Source: Streptomyces melanogenes
GTDB lineage: Bacteria > Actinomycetota > Actinomycetes > Streptomycetales > Streptomycetaceae
DNA length: 64,000 nt
Assembly: GCF_014649795.1 (NCBI RefSeq)
Contig: NZ_BMTS01000011.1
Coordinates: 263,314 to 327,313 of the forward strand
Reading direction: 5' to 3'
Below, one piece after another: positions 25,290-33,652 of this stretch. The position numbers and the translations under genes are program-made. Numbering within the stretch: position 1 is the stretch's first letter; the number at the start of each line of letters is the position of its first letter. Under the pieces are notes generated by a model. It was not told where the DNA came from and ran no database searches. It saw nothing but the letters and a program-made list of their open reading frames with translations.

Positions 25290-26894
25290 GTGGACCCGGT
25301 GATCGTCGTCGGCGCCGGTCCGGTCGGACTCGCGCTCGCCCTCTCCCTCGCGGCCCAGAAGGTGCCCTCCGTCGTCCTGGACGAGGGATCCGGCGGCGAG
25401 GAGCCCCGCCCGGTCCGTACGGCCGTCCTGCGGCCCGACACGGCTGCCTTCGCGGAACGGCTCGGCTGCGCCGCGGTACGCGACGAGGGGGCCCGCTGGA
25501 CGGGCTGGCGGGCCATGCGGCGCGGCACCCTGCAACGTCAGGTCTCCTTCGGAGACGGTCTCGACGGCATCCCCTCACCGGTCCATCTCCCCCAGCACGC
25601 CCTGACCCGCGGTCTGCGGGACGCGGCGGCCGCCTCCCGGCTCGTCCAGCTGGCACCCCGGAGCCGTCTGGACGCCCTGGAGCAGGACGACAACGGCGTC
25701 GCCGCCCACACCACCGGCCCCGGCGCCACCTGGTGGCGCGGCAGCTATCTGGTGGGCTGCGACGGCGCCCGCTCCACCGTGCGCAAGCTCCTCGACGTCC
25801 GCTTCGCCGGGCGTACGGCGGTGGAGCGCCAGGCCGTCGTCGCCCTGCGCACCGAACTGCCCTGGCCCGGTGAGGCGTTGCTGCACCGGCTGCCCCCGTG
25901 GCGCACCGGCGGCGACGAGGTGACGGCCCGTCCGCTGGCCGACGGGACCTGGCGCATCGACTGGCTGCTGCCGCCCCGCGCCGAACTCGTCACCCCGGAC
26001 GCGCTGATGGGCCGGCTGCGCGACACGCTGGCCGGGTGGTGCGGCACGACCCCGGCGCACGAGCTCCTGGACACCGGCGTGTACACGCTCCACCACCGCC
26101 TCGCCCGCCGCTGGCGGGTGCGCCGCGCCTTCCTCGCCGGGGACGCCGCCCACCTCTTGGGCGCGGTGGGCATCCAGGGCCTCGACGAGGGGCTGCGGGA
26201 CGCCTCCAACCTGGCCTGGAAGCTGGCGCAGGCCTGGCACCACGGCGCCTCCGAAGTGCTGCTCGACAGCTACCAGACGGAGCGCCGCGCGAGTGTCGCC
26301 GCCCGGCTGCGCGCCGCCGACCAGGCGATGCCGGTGCTGCGCGGCGGCGGAGGGCTGCGCTCGTACATCCCGGGCGCCGCGCGCGGCCACGACACGCTGC
26401 TCGCCGACGGCCACCTGGGGCACGGCCCGCTCGGCGCGCCCCCCTCCTACCCGCACTCCCCCCTCGCACCCCCACCCGCCGAGGCGCACACACCCGTCGG
26501 CACGGAGGCGGGCGCCCCGGTCGAGGACGTCCCCGTCACGGCGCCGGACGGGTCCACGGTGGCGCTGCGGGACCGGCTGGGCCGAGGGCGGCTCCTGGTG
26601 GTCCTCATCGCACCCGGCACCGGCGTCTGGGACCGGCGGCACTGGCTGACTGCCGGAGTGATGCCGCGCCTGGCGGCCGCGGTGAGCTCCCTGCCCGCCG
26701 AGGCGGAGCTGCTGGTGGCCGAGGAGTACCCGGGAGCGGCGGCCCACACCGTGCTGCTCGTACGCCCCGACGGACACCTGGTCACCGCGTTCGCCGGGGT
26801 GTGGCCGGGCGAGCTCTATACGGCCGCCGACGCGGCCCGCGGCGGGGCCGTCGTCCACGCGCGCGTGGAGGACCGCACCGCGGACATCAATTGA
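25290..26894 (+). CDS. FAD-dependent aromatic-ring-type monooxygenase
   Basis: This 534-residue flavoprotein belongs to the PheA/TfdB group of class A monooxygenases, which hydroxylate phenolic or polyketide-type rings using NAD(P)H. It has the dinucleotide motif VIVVGAGPVGLALAL, the DG motif YLVGCDGARSTVRKLL and the GD motif AFLAGDAAHLLGAVGIQGLDEG. A C-terminal thioredoxin-like domain (residues about 420-534) is typical of phenol hydroxylase relatives. The GTG at 25290 follows AGGGAG. No partner biosynthetic genes are adjacent, so the substrate is unknown. The -35 of the next promoter overlaps its stop codon. Confidence 0.87.
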   Translation: MDPVIVVGAGPVGLALALSLAAQKVPSVVLDEGSGGEEPRPVRTAVLRPDTAAFAERLGCAAVRDEGARWTGWRAMRRGTLQRQVSFGDGLDGIPSPVHLPQHALTRGLRDAAAASRLVQLAPRSRLDALEQDDNGVAAHTTGPGATWWRGSYLVGCDGARSTVRKLLDVRFAGRTAVERQAVVALRTELPWPGEALLHRLPPWRTGGDEVTARPLADGTWRIDWLLPPRAELVTPDALMGRLRDTLAGWCGTTPAHELLDTGVYTLHHRLARRWRVRRAFLAGDAAHLLGAVGIQGLDEGLRDASNLAWKLAQAWHHGASEVLLDSYQTERRASVAARLRAADQAMPVLRGGGGLRSYIPGAARGHDTLLADGHLGHGPLGAPPSYPHSPLAPPPAEAHTPVGTEAGAPVEDVPVTAPDGSTVALRDRLGRGRLLVVLIAPGTGVWDRRHWLTAGVMPRLAAAVSSLPAEAELLVAEEYPGAAAHTVLLVRPDGHLVTAFAGVWPGELYTAADAARGGAVVHARVEDRTADIN

Positions 26895-26919
26895 CCGACA
26901 CGGGCGCACATGGTGTACT
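26891..26919 (+). promoter_or_regulatory. promoter of the cysteine leader-cysteine dioxygenase operon
   Basis: TTGACC (26891-26896) and TGTACT (26914-26919) are separated by 17 bp, a good vegetative-type promoter. Transcription would start about 7 nt later, on the GTG at 26927, giving a leaderless leader peptide. The -35 contains the TGA stop of the upstream monooxygenase gene. Confidence 0.6.
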
Positions 26920-26926
26920 CCGGAAC

Positions 26927-27013
26927 GTGACCGACACCGATGTGCGCCTGTGGCGGAGGGTCCACATGGACCTCGTCCGCTATGCGGGCTGCGTGTGTCG
27001 CCCGTCCTGCTGA
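26927..27013 (+). CDS. cysteine-rich leader peptide of the cysteine dioxygenase operon
   Basis: This 28-codon frame starts at the predicted transcription start (GTG 26927). The downstream GTG at 26942 and ATG at 26966 are in frame. Its core HMDLVRYAGCVCRPSC resembles the short leader peptides of the HVDLVR type found before sulfur-metabolism genes in Streptomyces. Three of the last seven codons encode cysteine (26990, 26996, 27008), followed by TGA. The 3' codons CCGTCCTG (27002-27009) are the exact complement of the Shine-Dalgarno region CAGGACGG (27079-27086) of the next gene. It is therefore likely a sensor of cysteinyl-tRNA charging and not a working protein. Confidence 0.75.
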   Translation: MTDTDVRLWRRVHMDLVRYAGCVCRPSC

Positions 27014-27086
27014 TTCGCCTTTCCCCCGTCGCGCCGCCGTGCCGTTGTCCGGCGTACGCGCGCACACGCGAACTTCCCCAGGACGG
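27002..27086 (+). promoter_or_regulatory. candidate RBS-sequestering attenuator for cysteine dioxygenase
   Basis: Eight bases at the end of the leader (27002-27009, CCGTCCTG) can pair with the dioxygenase ribosome binding site (27079-27086, CAGGACGG). A ribosome stalled at the first cysteine codons would leave 27002-27009 free to pair and block the site. A ribosome that reaches the stop codon would cover it and free the site. That would give dioxygenase synthesis when cysteine is plentiful. I see no T-tract terminator in the 79 nt between the genes. Confidence 0.45.
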
Positions 27087-27092
27087 TCCCAC

Positions 27093-27656
27093 GTGTCACC
27101 TTCCGCGCACCCCCGTACGCCCGATTCCACCCACGTCCCCCTGCCCGGGCCCGCCGCCCCCTCCGGGCCAAGCCAGGCGGACCTGCTCGACTTCGCCCGC
27201 CGCACCGCCGCCGACGCCTCGCTCGTCGCCTCCCTGCCGCTCGACCCGCAGGGCAGGACCTGGATCCGGCTGGACGGCCCCGGCGGCAGCGAGGCCTGGC
27301 TGATCGGCTGGCCGCCGGGCACCGGCACCGGCTGGCACGACCACGGCGGCTCCCACGGCGCGTTCGCGACGGCGGCTGGCACGCTCAAGGAGGACTCCCT
27401 GGCGGCCAGGCTACCGACCGAGGGGTGGAAGACGCTGGAACTCACCGAGGACCTCGACCGTTCACGGAGCGTGGAGGCCGGAAAGGGCCGGGCTTTCGGG
27501 CCGCACCACGTGCACGAGGTGCGCAACGAGTCGACGACCGAGCACACGATCTCGGTCCACGCCTACTACCCGCCGCTGCCCCTGATCCGGCGCTACAGCC
27601 GTACGGGCGCGGTGCTGCGGCTGGAGCACGTCGAGCGCCCGGAGGACTGGCAGTGA
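27093..27656 (+). CDS. cysteine dioxygenase family protein
   Basis: Cysteine dioxygenase oxidises cysteine to cysteine sulfinate with a mononuclear iron held by three histidines in a cupin fold. The 187-residue protein has GTGTGWHDHGGSHGAFATAAG in its first half (two iron histidines in HDH) and FGPHHVHEVRNES in the second (third ligand), the pattern of bacterial CDO. The GTG at 27093 follows AGGACGG with 6-nt spacing. The first 30 or so residues are proline-rich and not conserved. It overlaps the rhodanese gene by 4 nt (GTGA), and a cysteine-rich leader precedes it. Confidence 0.9.
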   Translation: MSPSAHPRTPDSTHVPLPGPAAPSGPSQADLLDFARRTAADASLVASLPLDPQGRTWIRLDGPGGSEAWLIGWPPGTGTGWHDHGGSHGAFATAAGTLKEDSLAARLPTEGWKTLELTEDLDRSRSVEAGKGRAFGPHHVHEVRNESTTEHTISVHAYYPPLPLIRRYSRTGAVLRLEHVERPEDWQ

Positions 27657-28054
27657 GCGAACACCCGGTGGGAATCGACGAGTTGCTGGACCGGGTCCGC
27701 GAGGACCTGGACCGGATCGAGGCGCGGGAGGCGCACGACGCCGCGCGGGCGGGCGAGGCGCTCCTGGTCGACATCCGGTACGCGGCGCTGCGGGAGCGCG
27801 ACGGCCTGATCCCCGGAGCGCTGGTCGTCGAGCGCAACGAGCTGGAGTGGCGGCTCGACCCGCAGGGCAGCCACCGCGCCCCGGAGGCCACCGGCCACGA
27901 CCTACGGGTCGTGGTGATCTGCAACGAGGGCTACGCGTCGTCCCTAGCGGCCGCGTCCCTGCGCCAGTTGGGGCTGCACCGGGCGACGGACCTGATCGGC
28001 GGCTTCCAGGCGTGGCGCACGGACGGACTGCCGGTGACGGGGCCCACCGGGTGA
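27653..28054 (+). CDS. rhodanese-like sulfurtransferase
   Basis: This 133-residue single-domain rhodanese has LLVDIRYAALRERDGLIPGAL near the start and the active-site loop VVICNEGYASSLAA, with the cysteine that carries persulfide. The GTG at 27653 overlaps the dioxygenase stop, so the two are translationally coupled. In this pairing the rhodanese probably handles sulfane sulfur produced during cysteine breakdown. A 44-nt hairpin terminator follows 80 nt later. Confidence 0.92.
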   Translation: MSEHPVGIDELLDRVREDLDRIEAREAHDAARAGEALLVDIRYAALRERDGLIPGALVVERNELEWRLDPQGSHRAPEATGHDLRVVVICNEGYASSLAAASLRQLGLHRATDLIGGFQAWRTDGLPVTGPTG

Positions 28055-28133
28055 CGCGGGGGCGGACGGGCCTGGCGGGCTTGGCAGATGACAGGTCCGT
28101 TTGCGTGACGGGCCCGGTCGGAAGACAGACGTG

Positions 28134-28177
28134 AGGGCTGCCGGTCGGCGGGCGTTCACCCGCTGACCGGCAGCCCT
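28134..28177. terminator. bidirectional hairpin terminator after the rhodanese gene
   Basis: AGGGCTGCCGGTC (28134-28146) pairs with GACCGGCAGCCCT (28165-28177). A G-U pair and GCGGG/CCCGC extend the stem to 19 pairs around a 6-nt loop. It lies between convergent genes (rhodanese and the ABC permease). Confidence 0.85.
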
Positions 28178-28231
28178 GACCTGGACTGTTGGAGGAGGCG
28201 GCCGAGCGCCGGGGGCGGCGGCCGAGGAGCG

Positions 28232-30823
28232 CTACTGCTTGCTGGTGGCCACCTCGACCGGGCGTACGGCGAGCGCCATCCGCCCGGGCAGGGCCGTCGC
28301 GACGAGGGCCAGCAGCCCGGCGACGCCGACGACGGTCACGTACACCAGCGGAAGGACGGCCGGGGCGGCACTGCCCGTCATGCCCACGCTGAAGGCGGTG
28401 AGCACGGCGAGCGAGATCCCCGAGCCGAGCACCGCGGCGATCAACAGCACCGCAACGGCTTCGAGTCGGAGCATCCGCAGCACCTGTCGGCGCGTGGCAC
28501 CCGCGAGCCGGAGCATCGCGAACTCCCGGAACCGCTCGGACACCGACATGGCGAGCGTGTTGACGACGGCGATTGCGGTGAAGGCGAGCACCAGCCCCAT
28601 GGCCAGGCTGTTGACCTCGGCACCCGCTCGCTGCCGGTCGGCCTGGATCCTGTCGACACTCGAACGGGTGACAACGGACAGGCCGGGGAACTCCTTCACC
28701 GCGGCGGCGAGTTCACTCTGCGTAACCGTGCTGGCGGCGGAGACCAGGACGGTGGATGCGAGGGGGTTGTCCATGTGGTGGGCGAGCAGATCGTGCGGGA
28801 GGGCGACGTCACCGAAGCCGAGCCCGCGGGCGTATACGGCCGCGACGGTCAGGGTGGCGGGGGTGCCGTCGCCGAGCGTGAGCTTGAGGGGGCTGCCGGG
28901 GCGCAGTCCCAGCTGGTCGGCGGCGAGTTGGCTGACGGCGACGGCGTTCTTGTCGCGGGTGAGCGGTTCGAGGCTGCCACGGGTCACATCCGGGTCCCAG
29001 GTGCGCGCGAGACCGACCGGAGTGACGCCCTGGGCGGCGTACTTGTCGAGGCCGACCCGGACGGTGGTCCGGACGATCTCGGTGGTGGCGGCGACGCCAT
29101 GGATCGCACGGATCTTCTCGGCGGCACGGGCCGGGACACCGGGACCCTGCGCGACGAGCACCCAGTCAGCGCGCAGACCGTCACGGGCCTGGGCGCGGGC
29201 GGCTTCGCCGAGCGTCGGCTGGACGAACAGGACCGTGCAGGTCATACCGATGAGCAGGGCGAGTGGAGTGACGGCGGCGGCCATCCGAGCGGCGTTCCCG
29301 CGCAGATTGGCGGTGGCGAGCCGGCCACCCGAACCGGCAAGCCGCAGCGGCCCGGCGAGCAGCGCGGCCGCACCCTTGACCAGCAGCGGACCGAGCAGGG
29401 AGACAGAGGACGCCAGGACCACAACAGCGAGGAAGGTGACCGGAGTTGAGGCGGGTTCGGTGCGCAGCCCGCTCAGTACGACGACGAGGACGATGCCACC
29501 GGCGAGGAGGAGCAGTCCGGCGACGATCCGACCCCAGGCGGGACGAGCACGCTCCACGGCGGACTCGGCCATGGCCTCGGCAGGACGGATCCGGGAGATC
29601 CGACGCGCCGAGATACGGGCGGCGCCCCACGCACCGAGCAGGGTGGCGGCGACGGCGGCGAACATCGGGAAGACGCTGACGGCTCGCTCCAGGGTGACCG
29701 GGATGGCGCCCATCGAGACGAACCGGCCATGCAGCCAGGCTCCGAGCGGCAGTCCGGCGAGGGAGCCGAGCGCCCCGGCGACCGCGCCCACGAGCAGTGC
29801 CTCGCGGCCGATCAGCTTGCGCACCTGCCGGGGTGTGGCGGCGATGGCGCGCAGCAGGGCGAGTTCACGGTGGCGCTGCTGGATGGAAAGGGCGAAGGTG
29901 CCGACGACGACCAGGACCGCGACGAGCAGGGAGGTGCCGCCGATGGCGCCGCCCATGGAGACCAGTTTGGTACGGGCCCCGGCCGCGTCCAGGAACTCGA
30001 CTGCGCCCCGGGCATCGCCGGTGGAGATCCGGGCGGCGCCGCGAGGAGCGTCCCCGTCGGCGGCACCCCGACCGCCACCCGCCGCGACGGCGAGCGCCTT
30101 GCCGATGTCCGCCTTCAATTTCCCGACATCCACTCCGGGTTCGGGGGCGACACCGATGGCGGAGAGCTGTCCGGGCCGGGCGGCGAGGCGAGCGGCTTCG
30201 GCGGCGGAGAAGAAGAGCGAGGTCTGACGCTTGAGCTGACCGGATGAGGGCGCGGCTATCCCGGTGACGGTGTACGTCTGCGGGGACTGGGTCGACTGCA
30301 CCGTCAGCCGGTCGCCGGGGGCGAGGTGGGCGCGCGTGGCGAGCCCCTGGTCGACGACGACATCAGTGGCCGCTCTGGGGGCGCGGCCCTGAACGAGCGA
30401 GAAAGGAGCGAGCGGAGCGGACTCCCAGCTGTGCCCGTACGTTGCCTGACCCGTGCCGCCCTTCACCAACGGCTGGGCGAGAAAGGTGAGTTCGGGGACG
30501 GCGGACTTGACGCCGGGCACGGCCCGTACGGTCGGGAGCAGCCGCTCGGGCAGCCAGGCTCTTTCGGCGACGGGTTTGGCCTTGTGCTTGACCTTGGTCT
30601 TGCCCTTCTTCTCCTTGACCGTGGTCTGGTGGACGTTCTGGTCGGCGGAGACGATCAGGGGCGCGGCGGCATAGCGCTCGGTGGCTATCTTTCCGCGCAG
30701 CCCGGTCTCCAGAAGCGTCCCGCAGGCGGTGATCAGCGCGGCCGCGCACATGAGGGCGGTGAACGCCCCGAGGAACCCGCCCTTGCGGTCCCGGATGGTC
30801 TGCAAGGCGTAGCGCAACATCAT
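28232..30823 (-). CDS. FtsX/MacB-like ABC transporter permease
   Basis: This 863-residue membrane protein has the two-half FtsX layout. An N-terminal segment (FLGAFTALMCAAALITACG) is followed by a large extracellular domain, then a helix bundle (LLVAVLVVVGTFALSI, MFAAVAATLLGAWGAA), a second extracellular domain and a C-terminal bundle (LVLAFTAIAVVNTLAMSV, VAVLLIAAVLGSGISLAVL). It starts at ATG 30823, overlapping the regulator stop (ATGA). Unusually no ATPase gene is adjacent, so the ATPase must come from elsewhere. It is in an operon with an ArsR-type regulator that probably controls it. An open frame to 31600 is a read-through in another frame of the regulator gene and is rejected. Confidence 0.9.
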   Translation of the reverse strand: MMLRYALQTIRDRKGGFLGAFTALMCAAALITACGTLLETGLRGKIATERYAAAPLIVSADQNVHQTTVKEKKGKTKVKHKAKPVAERAWLPERLLPTVRAVPGVKSAVPELTFLAQPLVKGGTGQATYGHSWESAPLAPFSLVQGRAPRAATDVVVDQGLATRAHLAPGDRLTVQSTQSPQTYTVTGIAAPSSGQLKRQTSLFFSAAEAARLAARPGQLSAIGVAPEPGVDVGKLKADIGKALAVAAGGGRGAADGDAPRGAARISTGDARGAVEFLDAAGARTKLVSMGGAIGGTSLLVAVLVVVGTFALSIQQRHRELALLRAIAATPRQVRKLIGREALLVGAVAGALGSLAGLPLGAWLHGRFVSMGAIPVTLERAVSVFPMFAAVAATLLGAWGAARISARRISRIRPAEAMAESAVERARPAWGRIVAGLLLLAGGIVLVVVLSGLRTEPASTPVTFLAVVVLASSVSLLGPLLVKGAAALLAGPLRLAGSGGRLATANLRGNAARMAAAVTPLALLIGMTCTVLFVQPTLGEAARAQARDGLRADWVLVAQGPGVPARAAEKIRAIHGVAATTEIVRTTVRVGLDKYAAQGVTPVGLARTWDPDVTRGSLEPLTRDKNAVAVSQLAADQLGLRPGSPLKLTLGDGTPATLTVAAVYARGLGFGDVALPHDLLAHHMDNPLASTVLVSAASTVTQSELAAAVKEFPGLSVVTRSSVDRIQADRQRAGAEVNSLAMGLVLAFTAIAVVNTLAMSVSERFREFAMLRLAGATRRQVLRMLRLEAVAVLLIAAVLGSGISLAVLTAFSVGMTGSAAPAVLPLVYVTVVGVAGLLALVATALPGRMALAVRPVEVATSKQ

Positions 30824-31506
30824 GAGGATTCCTCGGGGGTGTGGGTGGGTGCGTGAGCTTGGGGTGTGGAGGCGGGGGTGGGTGCGTCCGTGGGTGCGTG
30901 CGTGGACGCGGGAGTTTTGGGGGTGGAGGCGGGGGCGGGGAGGGGGGCGGGGGCGGGGGCGGGGGTAGGGAAAGCCATCAGGCGGGTGTGCACGACACGC
31001 GCCCCGACCGGCGCCTCCCCCTCCGTGCGCTTGTAGCGGTTGAGGAGGGCGATGTACTGCTCGAAGAACTCGCGGAGTTCGGCGTCCGTGAGCCTGATCT
31101 CGCTGCGTGAGTAGGCAAAGTCGTCGGTGGTGCTCTCGCGCTGAAGCCGTTCGAAGAGCTCGACGTCGGCCGCGTAGGCGTGGTGGTTCAGCTCGTCCAT
31201 GACGAGCCGCATCTCCGGGGTCTGGCGGCTGCGGGGCGGGAAGCGCCGGTCGCCGGGGACAGCCCGCCACCAGCGTTGCCGACGCTGGCTGTCGCCTTCG
31301 GTCTCCTCGACGAAGCCGTACCGGGCGAGCTCGCGCAGGTGGTAGCTGGTGGCGCCGGTGTTCAGGCCGAGGCCACGCGCCAGGATCGCGGACGTGGCCG
31401 GGCCGTGGAGTGCGAGGTGCTGAAGGATCTGCTGCCGCCGCGGCTGCGCCAGCGCCTTGAGCGCGGCGAGATCCGCGATCTCGGTACCGCCGGGTTCCTG
31501 TGCCAT
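30820..31506 (-). CDS. ArsR-type winged-helix transcriptional regulator
   Basis: This 228-residue regulator has an N-terminal winged helix: ALKALAQPRRQQILQHLALH, GLGLNTGATSYHLRELARYGFV as recognition helix, then EETEGDSQRRQRWWRAV as wing. A middle helical part with FFEQYIALLNRYKR probably dimerises. The last 50 or so residues are a repetitive Pro/Ala/Thr tail with no cysteines for metal binding, so it is unlikely to be a classical metal sensor. The ATG at 31506 sits 16 nt after a perfect inverted repeat that may be its operator. It overlaps the permease gene (ATGA) and probably regulates it. Confidence 0.87.
   Translation of the reverse strand: MAQEPGGTEIADLAALKALAQPRRQQILQHLALHGPATSAILARGLGLNTGATSYHLRELARYGFVEETEGDSQRRQRWWRAVPGDRRFPPRSRQTPEMRLVMDELNHHAYAADVELFERLQRESTTDDFAYSRSEIRLTDAELREFFEQYIALLNRYKRTEGEAPVGARVVHTRLMAFPTPAPAPAPLPAPASTPKTPASTHAPTDAPTPASTPQAHAPTHTPEESS
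30836..30970 (+). repeat. G-rich low-complexity tract coding for the regulator's Pro/Thr/Ala tail
   Basis: The plus strand here is almost entirely G-runs separated by T, C or CGT (for example GGGGCGGGGAGGGGGGCGGG). It encodes, on the other strand, a Pro/Ala/Thr/His tail. Many runs of three or more G in close succession could form a G-quadruplex in the template strand of the regulator gene. Copies are irregular, so length variation between strains is likely. Confidence 0.6.
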
Positions 31507-31522
31507 GCGTACACATTCGCCC

Positions 31523-31542
31523 GTGCACAGATACCTGTGCAC
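31523..31542. promoter_or_regulatory. perfect inverted repeat, likely operator of the ArsR-type regulator
   Basis: GTGCACAG-ATAC-CTGTGCAC is a perfect 8-4-8 inverted repeat, 16 nt upstream of the regulator start. Its position next to the promoter is where an autoregulatory ArsR dimer would bind. The rest of the 321-nt gap (31507-31827) holds only the recX-side hairpin. Confidence 0.6.
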
Positions 31543-31664
31543 TGGAGCGCCCCGGCGTCCTGAGGGTGGGGATATCCCCCATCCCGTGCGGGGGAAGCAC
31601 GGTTTCCGCAGCTCACAGGGGTTGGTAACCACGGGAGGGGTTGGCACGGGACCCACGCACGACA

Positions 31665-31692
31665 ACGCCCCCGGCCGGGTGACCGGGGGCGT
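31665..31692 (-). terminator. terminator hairpin of the recA-recX operon
   Basis: ACGCCCCCGG (31665-31674) pairs with CCGGGGGCGT (31683-31692) around an 8-nt loop. It lies 136 nt beyond the recX stop and upstream of the regulator promoter. Confidence 0.6.
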
Positions 31693-31827
31693 GTGTGGCT
31701 ATGGGGGCACGAGTTGCCCGGGCTCCCGGGCGGAGACGAGCCTCGGACTGACAGGCTGGCCCCAGGCCGCCCCAACCCCAGGGCCCACGCCTCAAGGCAG
31801 CGCCCAGCCCCCCGTCCCGCCCCCCGC

Positions 31828-32484
31828 TCAGTACGTCTCGTACAAGTCGTCCGCGGTTTCGCCCTCGGCTTCCAGGGCCTGGCGGACGACTCTGAGGGCC
31901 ATGCCTTCCGGGTAGCCCTTGCGGGCCAGCATTCCGGCGAGGCGGCGGATGCGGCGGTCGCGGTCCAGGCCTCGGGTGGAGCGGAGCTTGCGGGCCACCA
32001 GCTCCCGCGCGGTCTCCTCCTCCTGGTCGGAGTCGAGCTGCCCGACGGCCTCGTCGACGACCGCCGAGTCCACGCCCTTGGTGCGGAGCTCGCGGGCGAG
32101 TGCCCGGCGGGCCAGGCCGCGTCCGTGGTGGCGGGATTCGACCCAGGCCCCCGCGAACGCCGCGTCGTTGATCAGCCCGACCTCTTCGAAGCGCGAGAGG
32201 ACTTCCTCGGCGACTTCGTCGGGGATCTCCCGCTTCTTGAGGGCGTCGGCCAGTTGCTTGCGGGTCCGGGGGGTCCCGGTGAGCAGGCGCAGGCAGATCG
32301 CCCGCGCCCGCTCAGCCGGGTCCTGCGGTGCCGGTTCCTTCTCGGCCCTCGACGGGTCGGCGCCGTCACCGAATCCCTCCGGGCCGGCCCGTCGTGAGCC
32401 GGCCCGCTTCGAGCCCGGCCGCCCGGACCGGGCCCGGTCGGGGCCCGTCCCGTCCGGCTCGGCCCATTCGGTCCTGCGTGTCAT
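31828..32484 (-). CDS. recX: recombination regulatory protein RecX
   Basis: RecX binds RecA filaments and limits recombinase activity. The 218-residue protein has a basic, disordered N-terminus of about 55 residues followed by the three-helix repeats of RecX: ICLRLLTGTPRTRKQLADALKKR, LINDAAFAGAWVESRHHGRGLARRALARELR in part, and RIRRLAGMLARKGYPEGMALRVV. The ATG at 32484 is 3 nt after the recA stop, so the genes are co-transcribed. Confidence 0.95.
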   Translation of the reverse strand: MTRRTEWAEPDGTGPDRARSGRPGSKRAGSRRAGPEGFGDGADPSRAEKEPAPQDPAERARAICLRLLTGTPRTRKQLADALKKREIPDEVAEEVLSRFEEVGLINDAAFAGAWVESRHHGRGLARRALARELRTKGVDSAVVDEAVGQLDSDQEEETARELVARKLRSTRGLDRDRRIRRLAGMLARKGYPEGMALRVVRQALEAEGETADDLYETY

Positions 32485-32487
32485 GGT

Positions 32488-33609
32488 CTAGCTCTTGGCA
32501 GCGGCGGCCTTGGCCGTCTTGGCCTTGGTGGCCGGGGCGGGCACGGATGCCGCCTCCGTCTCCGAGGTCGCACCGGCCGCGTCCGGGCCGGGCTCGGCCT
32601 TGGGCTCCTCGGGCCGGACGCCGACGCCCAGCTTCTCCTTGATCTTCTTCTCGATCTCGTTGGCGAGGTCGGGGTTGTCCTTCAGGAAGTTGCGGGCGTT
32701 CTCCTTGCCCTGGCCGAGCTGGTCGCCCTCGTACGTGTACCAGGCGCCGGCCTTGCGGACGAAGCCGTGCTCGACGCCCATGTCGATCAGGCCGCCCTCG
32801 CGGCTGATGCCCTGGCCGTAGAGGATGTCGAACTCGGCCTGCTTGAAGGGCGGCGCGACCTTGTTCTTGACGACCTTGACGCGGGTGCGGTTGCCGACCG
32901 CGTCGGTGCCGTCCTTGAGGGTCTCGATGCGGCGGATGTCGAGGCGCACCGAGGCGTAGAACTTCAGGGCGCGGCCACCGGTCGTGGTCTCCGGCGAGCC
33001 GAACATCACGCCGATCTTCTCGCGGAGCTGGTTGATGAAGATCGCGGTGGTCTTGGACTGGTTGAGCGCGCTGGTGATCTTCCGGAGCGCCTGGCTCATC
33101 AGGCGGGCCTGGAGGCCCACGTGCGAGTCGCCCATCTCGCCCTCGATCTCCGCGCGCGGCACCAGGGCGGCGACGGAGTCGATGACGATCAGGTCGAGGG
33201 CGCCCGAGCGGACCAGCATGTCGACGATCTCCAGAGCCTGCTCGCCGTTGTCCGGCTGGGACAGGATCAGGTTGTCGATGTCGACGCCGAGCTTCTTCGC
33301 GTACTCGGGGTCCAGGGCGTGCTCGGCGTCCACGAAGGCCACCTGGCCGCCCGCCTTCTGGGCGTTGGCCACCGCGTGCAGGGTCAGGGTCGTCTTGCCG
33401 GAGGACTCCGGTCCGTAGACCTCCACCACGCGGCCGCGCGGCAGACCGCCTACGCCGAGCGCCACGTCGAGCGCGGTCGACCCGGTGGGGATGACCTCGA
33501 TGGGCTCGTTCGGCCGCTCGCCCAGGCGCATCACCGCGCCCTTGCCGAATTGCCGTTCAATCTGTGCGAGCGCGGCGTCCAGCGCCTTCTCGCGGTCGGT
33601 TCCTGCCAT
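32488..33609 (-). CDS. recA: recombinase RecA
   Basis: RecA forms filaments on single-stranded DNA for homologous recombination and triggers LexA self-cleavage. The 373-residue protein has the Walker A motif GPESSGKTT, LIVIDSVAALVPRAE, the L2 loop region QLREKIGVMFGSPETTTGGRALKFYAS and a C-terminal Ala/Lys-rich tail (ATKAKTAKAAAAKS). The ATG at 33609 gives the family's usual start MAGTDREKALDAALAQIERQ. Two promoters are visible upstream: a RecA-NDp type (33653-33675) and a distal one with a LexA-like box (33757-33786). recX follows after 3 nt. Confidence 0.98.
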   Translation of the reverse strand: MAGTDREKALDAALAQIERQFGKGAVMRLGERPNEPIEVIPTGSTALDVALGVGGLPRGRVVEVYGPESSGKTTLTLHAVANAQKAGGQVAFVDAEHALDPEYAKKLGVDIDNLILSQPDNGEQALEIVDMLVRSGALDLIVIDSVAALVPRAEIEGEMGDSHVGLQARLMSQALRKITSALNQSKTTAIFINQLREKIGVMFGSPETTTGGRALKFYASVRLDIRRIETLKDGTDAVGNRTRVKVVKNKVAPPFKQAEFDILYGQGISREGGLIDMGVEHGFVRKAGAWYTYEGDQLGQGKENARNFLKDNPDLANEIEKKIKEKLGVGVRPEEPKAEPGPDAAGATSETEAASVPAPATKAKTAKAAAAKS

Positions 33610-33652
33610 GGGTTCCACCCGGTTTGCTTGAGTCGATCGCTTCACGTCAAAG

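Noticed and set aside
28232..31600. Single 1122-codon frame joining the permease with upstream sequence
   Set aside because: The upstream part is Arg/Pro-rich and overlaps the ArsR-type regulator in another frame. The permease starts at 30823 with an ATGA overlap and an upstream binding site.
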